Of a DNA stretch of 51,666 bases, positions 11,880 to 23,000 are shown piece after piece. The notes beneath the pieces were generated by a model that saw nothing but the letters and a program-made list of their open reading frames with translations, had not been told where the DNA came from and did not search any database. Each line of letters starts with the position of its first letter. Position 1 is the first letter of the stretch. Both the position numbers and the translations under genes were made by a program. Source of the stretch: Lingula anatina. Its lineage: Eukaryota; Brachiopoda; Lingulata; Lingulida; Lingulidae. The DNA lies in contig NW_019775940.1 of NCBI RefSeq assembly GCF_001039355.2, positions 110,497 through 162,162 of the forward strand, in the 5' to 3' direction.

Positions 11880-12050
11880 AAGTGGATCACATTAAATGCG
11901 AACAGTGCCGATGACGTCAAAGCTAAAAGTAGTCCTTGATTGATTTCAAGGGGCATGTGACTTCCCAAATTAAAAGCCGTGGTAAGAAATATACAGCCAC
12001 GAGTAAGCGAGGTTGTTCTCCGTAAACTCTAGCTGATCTACAGAATTTTT
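11880..12050 (+). promoter_or_regulatory. Putative promoter of LRAT-like copy 2
   Basis: Carries a perfect TGACGTCA at 11912-11919, as in copy 1. Just upstream (around 11855-11870) lies a near-palindrome TTTGACCCGGTCAAA, which contains back-to-back nuclear-receptor-like half sites; copy 1 has TTTGACCCGCTCAAA. Function is inferred only. Confidence 0.35.
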
Positions 12051-12106
12051 TTGAGTCAGAAACTATACACCTGTAGCTACAGTGTATTACTGAGGGACAA
12101 TGAAAT

Positions 12107-12795
12107 ATGGAAGACGTGAGGCGCCATAACCAGACAGTGTTAAATTCCCTTGTGCCGGGAGACATAGTGGAGTTCCGCAGGTCGTGGTTCTTTTCCCACT
12201 GGGCCGTTTATATTGGTGAGTGGGTTATTTTGTACCCCTCATAAAATAACAGCAGATTCTTTGATAGTTACTCGAAATTTATTCAACATTTTTGCATAAT
12301 GATTGTGGACTGATGGTAGAATTAACGTTTATGCAATCAGCGACGTAGGCCACTGGTCGTAACTCAAAAATTGCTAAAGCCAGTTGAATTTTAAGAATGT
12401 GTGAATTTTGGGGCCACTCATTGTTGGAGATTAAGATTTTTCTATAATGTTTCAAAGACGTTACAATTTGATTAATTTTTGAATTGCAGCTGATGATTCT
12501 AATTCAAAAGAAAAACATTAGCAAAAATATCAAGGTCTTGTTATTACTAATATAAACGCAATAGGGGAAAATGCCCAATCTTACTGAAATGTGGACCAGC
12601 GATTCTACCCTGATTCGGACTAGTATATTTTAGGAAACTGGTGGTCAAAATGGACAGTAAGCTGAATAGTTTATGGCACAAACTGTTTATGAACTGAAAC
12701 CCTAACGTTTACAGTAAAATAGTACAACAATAGAACATTTCTCTCTCACACACACACGCACACACTCACACACATACACACACAGCACAGGCACG

Positions 12796-12831
<36 letters not shown>

Positions 12832-15800
12832 GTGTCAGTAAAAGTCAGAAGGAATGATTTTCAACACTACAAAACGGAGCAGTTTGAAGTTGAGATTTTA
12901 GATTAAATAAAAATTAAAATAAAATTTACAATTAGGTGAAGAAAAAGTGGTCCATCTTACCGGAGAATGCAACCCAGGAAGTATCTTCAGTGTCTTTAGT
13001 GTGAGTTCTATGGAGATGGGTGAAGTTCGAATGGATCCCTTTTTGAGAGTGGCGGGGAGGAGTAAGGCGTTCAAAAACAACAGAAGGGACGCCAAATACA
13101 GGTAAATGTTTGTTGCCAATACAGACATGTTAGATGACTAAATATAAAATGGTGATCTAATAGGATTATTCTTGTGTTTTTTTTTCTTTTTTAGTCAAGT
13201 TTGACTGGTCAATTACTTAGTGTTAATAAGCATAATGCTTGATAAATCAAAGTAAAATTTCTTTTATTCTTTTTTCAATACTAAAATGTTTGAAATACAT
13301 TATATTTTAGATGGTCCAGATGGATTCACGAATGAGTTTTTCAAATTCTTTTGGACAAATTTAGGAGTTTATTTTGTACGATCTATTAATTATGTATTTT
13401 ATAGAGGCGAATTCTCTTTTACACAAAGACAGGGAATTGTAAATATACTTCCTAAACCAAACAAACCACGAGAGTATCTAAAAAACTGGAGACCAATCAC
13501 GCTACTAAATGTAACCTATAAGATAATCTCCAGTTGTGTAGCAAACCGATCCTTTCAGAAATATTGCATGAGAACCAAAAAGGATTTTTGTCAGGTAGAT
13601 TCATCGGGGAGAATACAAGAATAACTTACGACATAATTGAGGCCTGTAAAATTATAATATACCTGGAATGATTCTTCTCATTGATTTTGAAAAAGCATTC
13701 GATTCGATTTTATGGAGGTTTATCTATCAAGTTCTAAAGTACTTCAATTTTGGCCATGATCTCATACGATGGGTAAAAACAATGAACCAAAATGTTAACC
13801 TTTGCGTTATTCAGAACGGCATCTTTTCTACCTTCTTTAAGATAGGGCGCGGATGCAGGCAAGGAGATCCCGTCTCACCATATTTATTTAATCTATGTGC
13901 AGAAATTATGGCCATTTTGTTAAGAAATAATACAAACATTAAAGGAATTCGTATCAGAGAAAAAGAATATCTCCTGTCTCAGTACGCAGATGACACGGTG
14001 ATATACCTTGATGGCACAGAAAATAGCTTGAAAAGCACTCTCGATCTATTAGAACAATATTTTAAATTTTCAGGCTTAAAACCTAACATAGAAAAAGCAA
14101 TTAGGGTCGGGCCTAAACGCGATTCAGACGAGGTTCTTTGTCCCGAATATATTTTGCAGTGGACAAATAGCAATTTTGTGCCCTTAGGTATAACGCTTAA
14201 TGCAAATTTGGAAAATATTGAAGACTTAAATTACTCGGATAGATTATTGGAAGTTGAAAAGGAAATAACGTGTTGGAATAGGAGAAATTTAACCCCTTTG
14301 GGAAAAATTACTGTAGTGAAAACTCTACTTTTATCCAAATTTACTCATTTATTTATTTCCTTACCTAAACCAAAGGATGAAACGATAAAGAGATTGGAAA
14401 CGCGCTTTATAAATTTATTTGAAACAAAAAAAAGGGATAGGATAGCTAGGAAGGTGCTTATTCAACCAATAGAATGTGGAGGATGTCGAATGATTGACAC
14501 AGAAACGTTTATAAAAAGCTTAAAATTAACTTGGATAAGGAAACTAATGACAAAAAATGACACAGATTGGGTTAGACTTATGATAGATACACAAAATATT
14601 AATATAAATCGACTTATTGATCGGGGAGACTTATACTTGGTTAGGTGTGCGGAAAACATGACCAATTATTTTTGGAAAGAAATCGTTCTTTATCTTGCGG
14701 ATTTTAAAAGAGATATCTCAAGTTCAGATACTTTGAAAGATATTTTGAAAAAGCCTATATGGAATAATTCAGAGGTGAGGGTGGATAATAATGATATTTA
14801 TTTTAAGTCTTGGAATGACAGGGGTGTAAATATAGTAAATGACCTGTTTGAAAATAGTGGAAAACCGCATTCTGTCGAAACATTTAGTTCTCAGTATGGC
14901 ATTAAATGTCCATTTACATTATTTCTCGGAGTTAAGACTGCATTTACACAACGGTGGCCACAGCTAAGGGAAGAAAACGTCAAACTGGCGCTACCCTACA
15001 GACCTAAATTTATAGAAATAATCTGTAAAGAATCTAAGGGATCGCAGTCAATATATGATATATTGATTAATAATGCGTATTGTAAACAGGCATCTGAGGC
15101 TAAATGGGAGATGAAAATAAACATTGATGAAAATTTAGACTGGACTATGATAAATAAAATATTTTCTACTTTACGAAAAATAAGACTTTAAGGTGGTTTC
15201 AATATAGAATAGTACATAGAATTATTGCAACAAATAAATTTCTTAAAAGAATAAGGTTAAAGATAGCTCAATGTGTTCTTTCTGTGAAAAGGAAAATGAA
15301 AGTATTGAACATTTGTTCTTTTATTGTGATTTGGTTCAACCGTTATGGGAAGATTTAAAAAGCTTGATAAATGAGAAATCACTCTTGAATATTAATTTTT
15401 CTTTAGCAGATGTATTGTTTTTGAAAAACGATACAAAATGTGCAGCCATTAATATACTCATACTGGTAACGAAGTATTATATATATGGAAAAAGAATGAA
15501 TGAAAAAAGATTAGATTTTCAATGTCTAAAAAAATAAACTAAAAAACTATTTCGAAATGGAAAAATACATGTATATAAGTAATGGAAAATATGTAGAATA
15601 TACTGAACAATGGAAATTGTTGGGTAATGTGTTTCAGTGACCTCCTCACATTGTGCTTATTTCCCACTATATATATTTTATATATGTTTACGAAATGCTG
15701 TATGATGTTTGATAGGGCCTATTACTGATATTATTGACAATATTTTGTACAATTCCATTGTATGCTTAATAAAAGAAATATATATATATATTTTTAGTAT

Positions 15801-16113
15801 GAAGTCATTATTTTAAGTCGCGCTTGACATGTCAATTATAGGCCTAGATGTCAAATCGTTATAATATTTTTAAAACAATAATTCTTTCATTCTTTGTTTT
15901 ATACTTGAATGTTTGAGATGCATTTTTTTCGTATTAAATCGAGCAGATAATGTGGAACAAATTCATCTCACACCCAAATTCTCTTGTTTCAGATGTGATG
16001 AGATAGTGGAGAGGTCTCTGTCAAATCTGGGAGAGAGCAGGTACAATGTCGTCTGGGATGATTGTGAACATTTTGCATCCTGGTGTAGATATGGTGAAGA
16101 GTGCAGTGAACTG
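12107..16113 (+). CDS. LRAT/H-rev107-like enzyme copy 2, last exon not found
   Basis: Three exons with consistent phases: 12107-12215, 12936-13101 and 15993-16113 (132 codons, last intron phase 0). The product belongs to the small LRAT/PLAAT thiol hydrolase-acyltransferase family, which acts on lipid acyl chains. The catalytic set is complete: His31 in SHWAVYIG, His43 in VVHL and Cys116 in DDCEHF, with the 12-residue His-His spacing of H-rev107. The start follows a 5' flank shared with copy 1, and no stop interrupts the frame. Intron 2 is swollen by a LINE and intron 3 runs into a gypsy LTR at 16322. The hydrophobic last exon present in copy 1 is absent downstream of that element. The gene may be 3'-truncated, or may use an unrecognised exon or intron read-through as its end. 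Confidence 0.8.
12748..12828. repeat. (CA)n microsatellite
   Basis: Intron 1 array of LRAT copy 2, orthologous in position to the copy 1 array. Confidence 0.95.
13311..15785 (+). mobile_element. 5'-truncated LINE (L1/Tx1-like) in intron 2 of LRAT copy 2
   Basis: The insertion lies between near-identical target repeats (TATATTTTAG at 13301-13310 and TATATTTTTAG near 15786-15796) and is absent from copy 1, giving a clear empty site. It begins inside the reverse transcriptase (DGPDGF), so it is 5'-truncated. It ends with AATAAAAGAAA followed by an (AT)n tail. The similarity of the post-RT region to L1/Tx1-type elements (LGI...NYSDRLLEVEKEI...W) suggests that group. Confidence 0.9.
13317..15640 (+). 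pseudogene. Degenerate LINE ORF2 fragment (reverse transcriptase to C-terminal zinc knuckle)
   Basis: The longest intact frame is 13668-15191. RT landmarks are LPKPNKP...NWRPITLLN upstream, then DFEKAFDSILW, GCRQGDPVSPYLFN and the catalytic QYADDTVIY near 13977-14003. Downstream is a C-x2-C...H...C zinc knuckle (CSFCEKENESIEHLFFYC, about 15274-15327). The reading frame is broken by at least four shifts (near 13545, 13665, 15190 and 15268) and probably another near 15535. It ends at a TGA at 15638-15640. The element cannot encode its own RT and is a fossil. Confidence 0.9.
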
Positions 16114-16321
16114 GTATGTTATTTTGAGCTTTTTTTTCATTTGTTATTTTTAATTAACTTCATTTCAGCTCTTGACTTTTTATAATTTCTTCATCCGTCT
16201 TTATTACTTTCCAGTGTGGTGTCCTTATTATGATTTTTTTTTTTTTGCTTTCTCTTTTCTGTCTGTCTGTCTGTTTCATGTCTTTGTCTCTGCCCGTCTT
16301 TCTGTCCTTCATCCATCCATG

Positions 16322-16851
16322 TGTTATAGTGAGAAATGACGACAGCAGTTTGGAGCTTCCGAACGTTTATTCACCGACTCTCTCTTCATACAACTTCACA
16401 AATATTTATACTCAATTTCTCCGTACTGATCACGCATTTACTTGTTTTCTTTTCCATTGTCTTTGCGTGATTACAAAATATTTTCCATTCTCATGTTGCA
16501 AGTCACTATGCAACATTTCCTTATTAGGTAATCCCTAAGAAACTTGTTTTCAATTAAAGATATCTAAAATATTATTTGGATTACTCATATTTGGACCTTA
16601 TCCAAAACTCAGTTATCATGTGATAAATAGATGATCAAAATTATTTTATGTTATGAAATTAACCAATCACATTAACTGTTACTGACTTTGACCTTTTCCA
16701 TCTTTTTCTGACACTAAAAACATGTTCTACACTTGTTGACTCTTGGAGAAACGTAACTTACACTCAATAACTCTTTGTCTTTTTACTCTTTTCATTCCGC
16801 TTTAATTGCTATCTGTAATTAGTGAAAGTGTAAGTAATTTGCTTTACAACA
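16322..16851 (-). repeat. Downstream (3') LTR of the gypsy element
   Basis: 530 bp; the plus strand reads TGTTATAGTGAG to GCTTTACAACA. It closely matches the solo LTR at 1593-2115 and matches the element's other LTR poorly. The polypurine tract lies at about 16855-16870. Confidence 0.85.
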
Positions 16852-16870
16852 TACACCCCTTCTTCAAAAG

Positions 16871-19589
16871 AATTCGTCCTCGAATTCTAAAACTTTACAA
16901 CATACGCTCCTTTTTCATTTTTTCTAAAGCAAAGCAAATACTAAATAACATAAAATACTTAAATTTTCAAAAAAAAAACTTAAATGATAAGGTCACATAT
17001 ATGTAATCAATTTAAATGTTATACGTAAGTTCATCAATTTCTGCAAAATTAAATAAAACAATAATACAATTAATGATAACTTTCGTTAAACACTTCATGT
17101 CTATCATAAAGTCAAGCAAAAATATAACCAAAAAAAGTAATTCTATAAAAGTTACGTATACTTAAAATTAAAAACACATTCGACATGAAACTAAAATATA
17201 TAACCTGAAGGAAGATAATGTAATAACTTTTTAAGAAAATGCAATTCTTCGTGGATATAGTTCGTATTGTCATTTACACCATTTAATGTGTGGCCCAAGA
17301 GCAAAAATACTTTTTTATCAGTTTTCTCATGAGGATATCGTAATTAATGACAATATCGAAATATTTTGCTCTCTTATTATGGCTCTGACACATCCTATTA
17401 ACCGGTTTCTCTTTTATTGGTTGTCATTTTAGATATAGTAGGAATGCGCTACGTAAGACAATAGGGTTAGCTACTCCCTGTCCAATGAACAGCAATCACC
17501 ACAACGTTGCGACCCGCGCATCGTTCATGATGAAGTACATATTCATCTTCATATTTGTCCACATTGTAGCTCTCCTCTGTGATGACTTATAAGAGAAACA
17601 CTTGATCACATCAAATTCAATCCACGAATTTTTATAAAATTATACCGATAAATAATTAAGTCGCAAAATGTGAGGATCTTCCTTAATGCATATCATCAGT
17701 TTCATGTCATCATTATTAAAAACCAAATACACTTTTTATATAACAATAATCATCTGTTCAAATATTGATAACCAACAATCATAAGATCAATATGTAATAT
17801 GTTTTTAACATGCAGTTACATTGTAAAGTAATTAAAATAAAGCATGCTAATAAATAATGACCATGGTTAACACACAATAAAATGTTCATTATTATATATC
17901 AAAGTACATAATGATTAAAAAAAAACATCGTAATATTTGTCAAGACTTACAAGTGTCATGTTAATTCCGTGCATCTCGCATACTCTCAATAATAATAATC
18001 TGAAATGTCTGAAATCATTGAAGTAACAATAAGAATGAATCATAAAGTCATTCATATGTTGTGATCGTACACACACTTCTTACACCAAAAGTTCACTCGC
18101 AAAGATTAATGCGTAAAGTTTATTAAAGACACGTGTAGCAAGTCAAGTCAAATTCAGATTGGATTAAAATTAATCTGCATTATGATTATATGTTTCGAAC
18201 TGAACATAGAAAAGTGCATTAGCATGTTTAATACGCAAAAATGCATAATATTCACTATTGAATAATTTTCAGGGTTTAAAAGCTGTGAAAAGTGACAATG
18301 GGATAACTCGTTCCAAAATAACGTTTTTGTTTATCATAATGTATATAATTGTCAAGCCATGTCAATGTTTTGACAGATGTAGTCTGTAGATACAAAAACT
18401 TAAATGAACTTGTCGAAATTATTATAGTTATTACTTCATTTTGTAATAAGAATGAATCTGTGGTTCTAAGTTTCTTCGGCTTATTAATTAATTTTGTTGC
18501 GAAATTGTATGATCACTACGGTATAGTAAGCACGTATTGTTTACGTGTACTTCTTTAAGTAAAGCCACTATTAGTGCCAATCGCCTGACCTTAATAAACA
18601 GACCAAATTTCATCACGAGCAAAACGCTCTATGTTTCGAATAAATTTGAACTAGTATTTGAGATTAATCATCTGTAGAAAATATTTCGTTTGTTAGAATA
18701 GCATCTGCCATACAAGTATAAATTTGCTCTTGTCTCTCTCTGTTGTTTGAGTCACTTTCATAATCTCAAATAATCACTAACATTATTGGCAAGAACATGA
18801 AGAAAAATTGTTGAAATAGGGTTTAATAAATAAATCATTGCGTTTCATGTTGAAATTATGCATATTGAATGGAAATACTGCCACAAACCAATATTTATGT
18901 GATGTTGCTGTGCTATCTTTAGTGTTGTTTTGACAACTTGACACTTGGTTGGAAAATAAAAAATTCATCTTAGTTCACACTGCAGTAGCAAAAAAAATTT
19001 GATTGACACATTAATGACAACTATTTAAAGAGGTCGTTCTTCTAGGGCATTCCGGGGTAATGTCAGCGACTGACTTGTCAAAACATCTCGTCTTTATTTT
19101 GTCAGTTTACTATGCCTTCCATTATGATGTGGCGTTAACCTTGTGATAACTTGTATAACATCGTTCGGATGTAACGTTTACTCATATGAATAAAATCAAT
19201 GTTCTTTGTTAAACAGTTCTTCAGAAACAAAATTGTCTACACTCAACACCGCTGAGCGTGCTGATGCTGCCACAACATTACAGTGAGAATTCATAGAATC
19301 ATCATCTCAAAAGGTCAATGCTCTTGGTTTTTTTTTTTTCAGTGCACACTGCTTTAACTTAAGCCTCATTTGAGAAAATAAAGAGAGGAAATGAAATAGA
19401 TAAGATAGATAGGAAAATAGTGAATCGATTCACATTTAGGGTTCAGTTAAGCTGTATCACTGTGTTGTCCAAATTATACATTTGACCTTTGTGTACTTTT
19501 TTTACAATGTGTAAGTGTACTATCTTTTTATTTACCAGTGTATCGATTCTCTAACTCGTCTCGAAGAGATAGATCATTGTGCTTTCTCT
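16871..19589. other. Non-coding 3' internal region of the gypsy element
   Basis: About 2.7 kb of AT-rich sequence with stops in all frames and no env-like or other frame. A second imperfect copy of the LTR-end/polypurine sequence (ACTTTACAACATACGCTCCT) sits near 16901-16920. This stretch may derive from a different element than the gag-pol part. Confidence 0.6.
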
Positions 19590-20077
19590 TTAATTTCTAC
19601 GTTTTCTTCGTCTTCCTTGTAACGTCTTATTAATATGATAATCTCTTTTTAATGCGTCTGAAATATTTTCTTCAGGTTCCCAGGAAGTGTTCTTATAACC
19701 CTTCCATTTTACTTTGTAATGTCTCTTTGCGTTTATATTCTTACAACATAACAATTTTTCTACTTCATAATATTCGTACGCGTCTTGCTTACTGTCCGAT
19801 GCAAGTTCCGCTTTTTCTGTGTCATGAATGTCTCTATTTTGTGTTTTACCGGTCGTTTTATTCCCATTTGATTTGTTGTCTTGCTCATAATTACTTTCAT
19901 TCAGCCTTTTGTATTTATTGTAATCTTTAGGGTCATAATACATTTTCAATCGGTTTGCATGAACAGGCGATTTATGTTCCTTGTGTGTTTTACAATCTCT
20001 CAAATAATACGTGCACCCTGTTGATAATATCTTTGTAATGTAATATGGTCCTTTGTACTTGGTGTACAATTTAGAAC
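19590..20077 (-). pseudogene. Frameshifted C-terminal pol segment with chromodomain
   Basis: An open frame directly after the gag-pol stop continues the post-integrase region in a different frame. It starts with a typical SH3-like integrase tail (YKGPYYI) and reaches a chromodomain with the aromatic core YYEVEKLL, YKVKWKGY and SWEPEENI, ending in a basic RRRKRRN tail. Chromodomains fused to integrase direct chromovirus insertion to chosen chromatin. A one-base indel at about 20078-20085 separates it from the main frame; the 'start' here is not an initiation codon. The break could be a real mutation or a base-call error. Confidence 0.85.
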
Positions 20078-23000
20078 TTATCCTTTAGGTGTCATAGGAG
20101 TATATATCCAAACTCTATCACCTACTTTATAAATCGGTTGCTTTGATTTAAGGTCATACCTTTCTTTATACTGTTTCTGAGTTGCTTCCCTGTTCTTTGT
20201 TGCAATTTCTTTTGCCGTTTCAAGGGTGTCTTTCAATTCTTCAATGTACTGAGGTAGATTTTTATTCTCATGAGGTTCAGGGATTAAATCACTATCTAAT
20301 GGCGTACGCATTTCTCGTCCAAAAACTAAATAATAAGGAGAAAACTTTGTGGACTGAGTACAAGGAGTCGCACGTAATGCCATCATTACTCCTGGAAGTA
20401 TATCAGGCCAATTAGTTTGATCTTTCTCACAATATGCTCTCAACGTTTGAGCAATTATTGAATTAGTTCTTTCACAGGCTGCGTTACTTTGTGGATGCCA
20501 TGCACTAGTATGATAGCGCTTGATATGGAATAATTCACACAACGACTGAATAATTTGAGACAAAAAATTCTTTCCTCGATCAGAAACGAGATATGACGGA
20601 CAACCATATCTTGTAAACACCTCTCTGTAAAGAGTCTTGGCGATTTCTTCGGCTTCCTGAGTTTTCAAAGGTATTGCTTCAGCAAAATTGGAAAAAGAGC
20701 ATGTTACTAACAAAATATACTTGTATCCTTCTTTTGATTTTATCAAAGGACCTAAAATGTCCATGTGCATTCTTTCAAACACGCCTGCTATGGGTAAAGG
20801 ATTCAAAGGTGCTGGAGCATCTCTACGTAAATGCTTAACCTTTTGACACACTTCACATGATTTGACGTACTCCATGACGTCTTTGTAAAGTGACTTCCAA
20901 AAATACTTATTCCTAATGGAGGCAAAAGTTCTATCACAACCTTGATGACCGCCGGCTGTCAAGGAATCATGATATGCATGCAAAACATCACTTCTTAGTG
21001 TTACTGGAATTGCTAATTGTCTTATTATTCTCATCTTTTCTGGCATTCCCCGTGTACGAGGTTGATACAGATGATACAAAATATCATCTATCATTACATA
21101 TTGTTCTGATTCTGCGATGATTTTACGCGCTTGTTTTAAATCACTAGGTAAATCACTTTGTTCTAGGTAACGTATTATATCTTGGAACTCGAGGCATTCG
21201 CGTTGATCTTGTTTTAATTTCTCTTTATCGTTTACATTTGTAACATCAACACTATTCATGTCATCATATTCACTTGAGTTATGTTCAATTCTTTTATCTG
21301 TTTGTTTTGGTAAGAAAAGTTTAGCTTGGGTCCAATGTTTATCTTGACACATGTCAATATGACCTTTTCTTAACTGACTGTTGTTAACAGTATCCAAAAC
21401 ATTTACTGGTTCATATTCGCGTCTCGATAATGCGTCAGCTGGATTTGTTTTTCCAGGTCTGTGTATTATTTCAAAATCTAAGCCTTGTAATTTTAATGAC
21501 CATCTGATAAGCCTGCCAGATGTATGTTTCACATTTTGTAGCCACGAAATTGCTTTATTGTCTGTATATACTTTGAAATGGTTGTTGGACAAATATTGTT
21601 CAAATTGCTTTATTCCTTCAATAACTGCTAAACATTCTAATTCGTGAATGGTGTAATTCTTTTCCGCGTTGTTCAAAGATCTCCCTCCATACGCAATAAC
21701 TCTATCATGGTTGTTGTCATTCTTTTGACCTAAAATATAACCTATAGCTATCGTAGACGCGTCTGTCGTTAGTGTAAACTCGCGTGACATATCTGGATAA
21801 GCCAGTATTGGTGGTGACATTAACGCTTCTTTTAGTGTTTGAAATGACGCTTCACATTCAGGACTCCATAGGAATTGTACGTCTTTCCTTAAAAGTTTAT
21901 TTAAGGGATCTGCTATTTTGCTGAAACCTTTTATAAATTTTCTGTAGAAGTTACACAATCCTAGAAAACTTCTTACATCTTTTACAACTTTTGGTGTTGG
22001 AAACGATTTTATGGCTTCAAGATTTTTCTCATCGGGTCTTATTCCATTTTTATCTATTACATGACCTAAATATTTAGCTTTTGGTGTTGCAAGCTTACAT
22101 TTTGATGGCTTAAGTCTGAGATTTGCAGATCTTAGTTTTTGGAATACTTGATTTAAGTGCTTTAAATGATCTTCAAATGTCTTACTCATGACCAAAATAT
22201 CATCTATGTATATCAGTATTGTTTTCCAATTCATATCTCTAAAAATGTGACTCATTAAGGCTTGGAAGCTAACACCGGCGTTACGAAGGCCATACGCTAA
22301 ACGTAAGAATTGGAAGTGTCCGTGGTGTGTGATGAACGCAGTCTTGTGTTTAGTTTCAGGGTCAAGAGGTAATTGCCAGTATGCACCTGCCATATCTAAA
22401 CTAGAGAAATATTTAGCACCTGATGTACCTATCGTTTCAAAAACATCTTCTAAACGTGGAAGTGGCCAGTGCATGGGTTTTGTGACTTTATTCAACTTCC
22501 GGTAATCAATTGCAAATCTGTATTCTCCGTTTTTCTTTTTTACTAGTACCACTGGACTACTGTACTCACTCATGCTTTCTTCGATTATACCGTGTTGTAA
22601 CATTTCGTCTACTTGTTTGACAATTTCATCTTTCAGCTTCGGTGACGTGCGATAAAATGTTTGTTTTACAGGGATATCATTAATTGTGTCAATTCTATGT
22701 TGATACATATTTGCCGAACCTAACTCTGATAGATTGGTAGCAAAAACTTCACGATTACGTCCTAACAAAATTTTCAACTGTTGTTTCTGATCTTCACTCA
22801 TGTCTGAATCGGCAAAGTTTAAATTTAATTCATCTGCATTCCGCAATGCTTCTTGATCTGATAACCTCTCACCTTTTTGTGCTGTATCTCCCTTTGACAT
22901 TTCATTTAAAGCACTGACGCTTGCCAGACTCACTGAACTCGCAACAGCTAATATTGTTCTTTTGGGAATGAAAATACTTTCATCGCTAGGGTTCATTATT

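Larger units (their letters stand above)
8164..16321 (+). repeat. Segmental duplication, copy 2
   Basis: Matches 1-3420 in the same orientation. It is enlarged by a TIR element (8700-11516) and a LINE (13311-15785), and lacks the solo LTR of copy 1. Similarity stops exactly at the LTR boundary at 16322. The right flank of the LTR element (25267 onward) does not resume the intron 3 sequence of copy 1. Confidence 0.9.

Noticed and set aside
12898-13128. 76-codon minus-strand open frame
   Set aside because: Antisense shadow of LRAT copy 2 exon 2.
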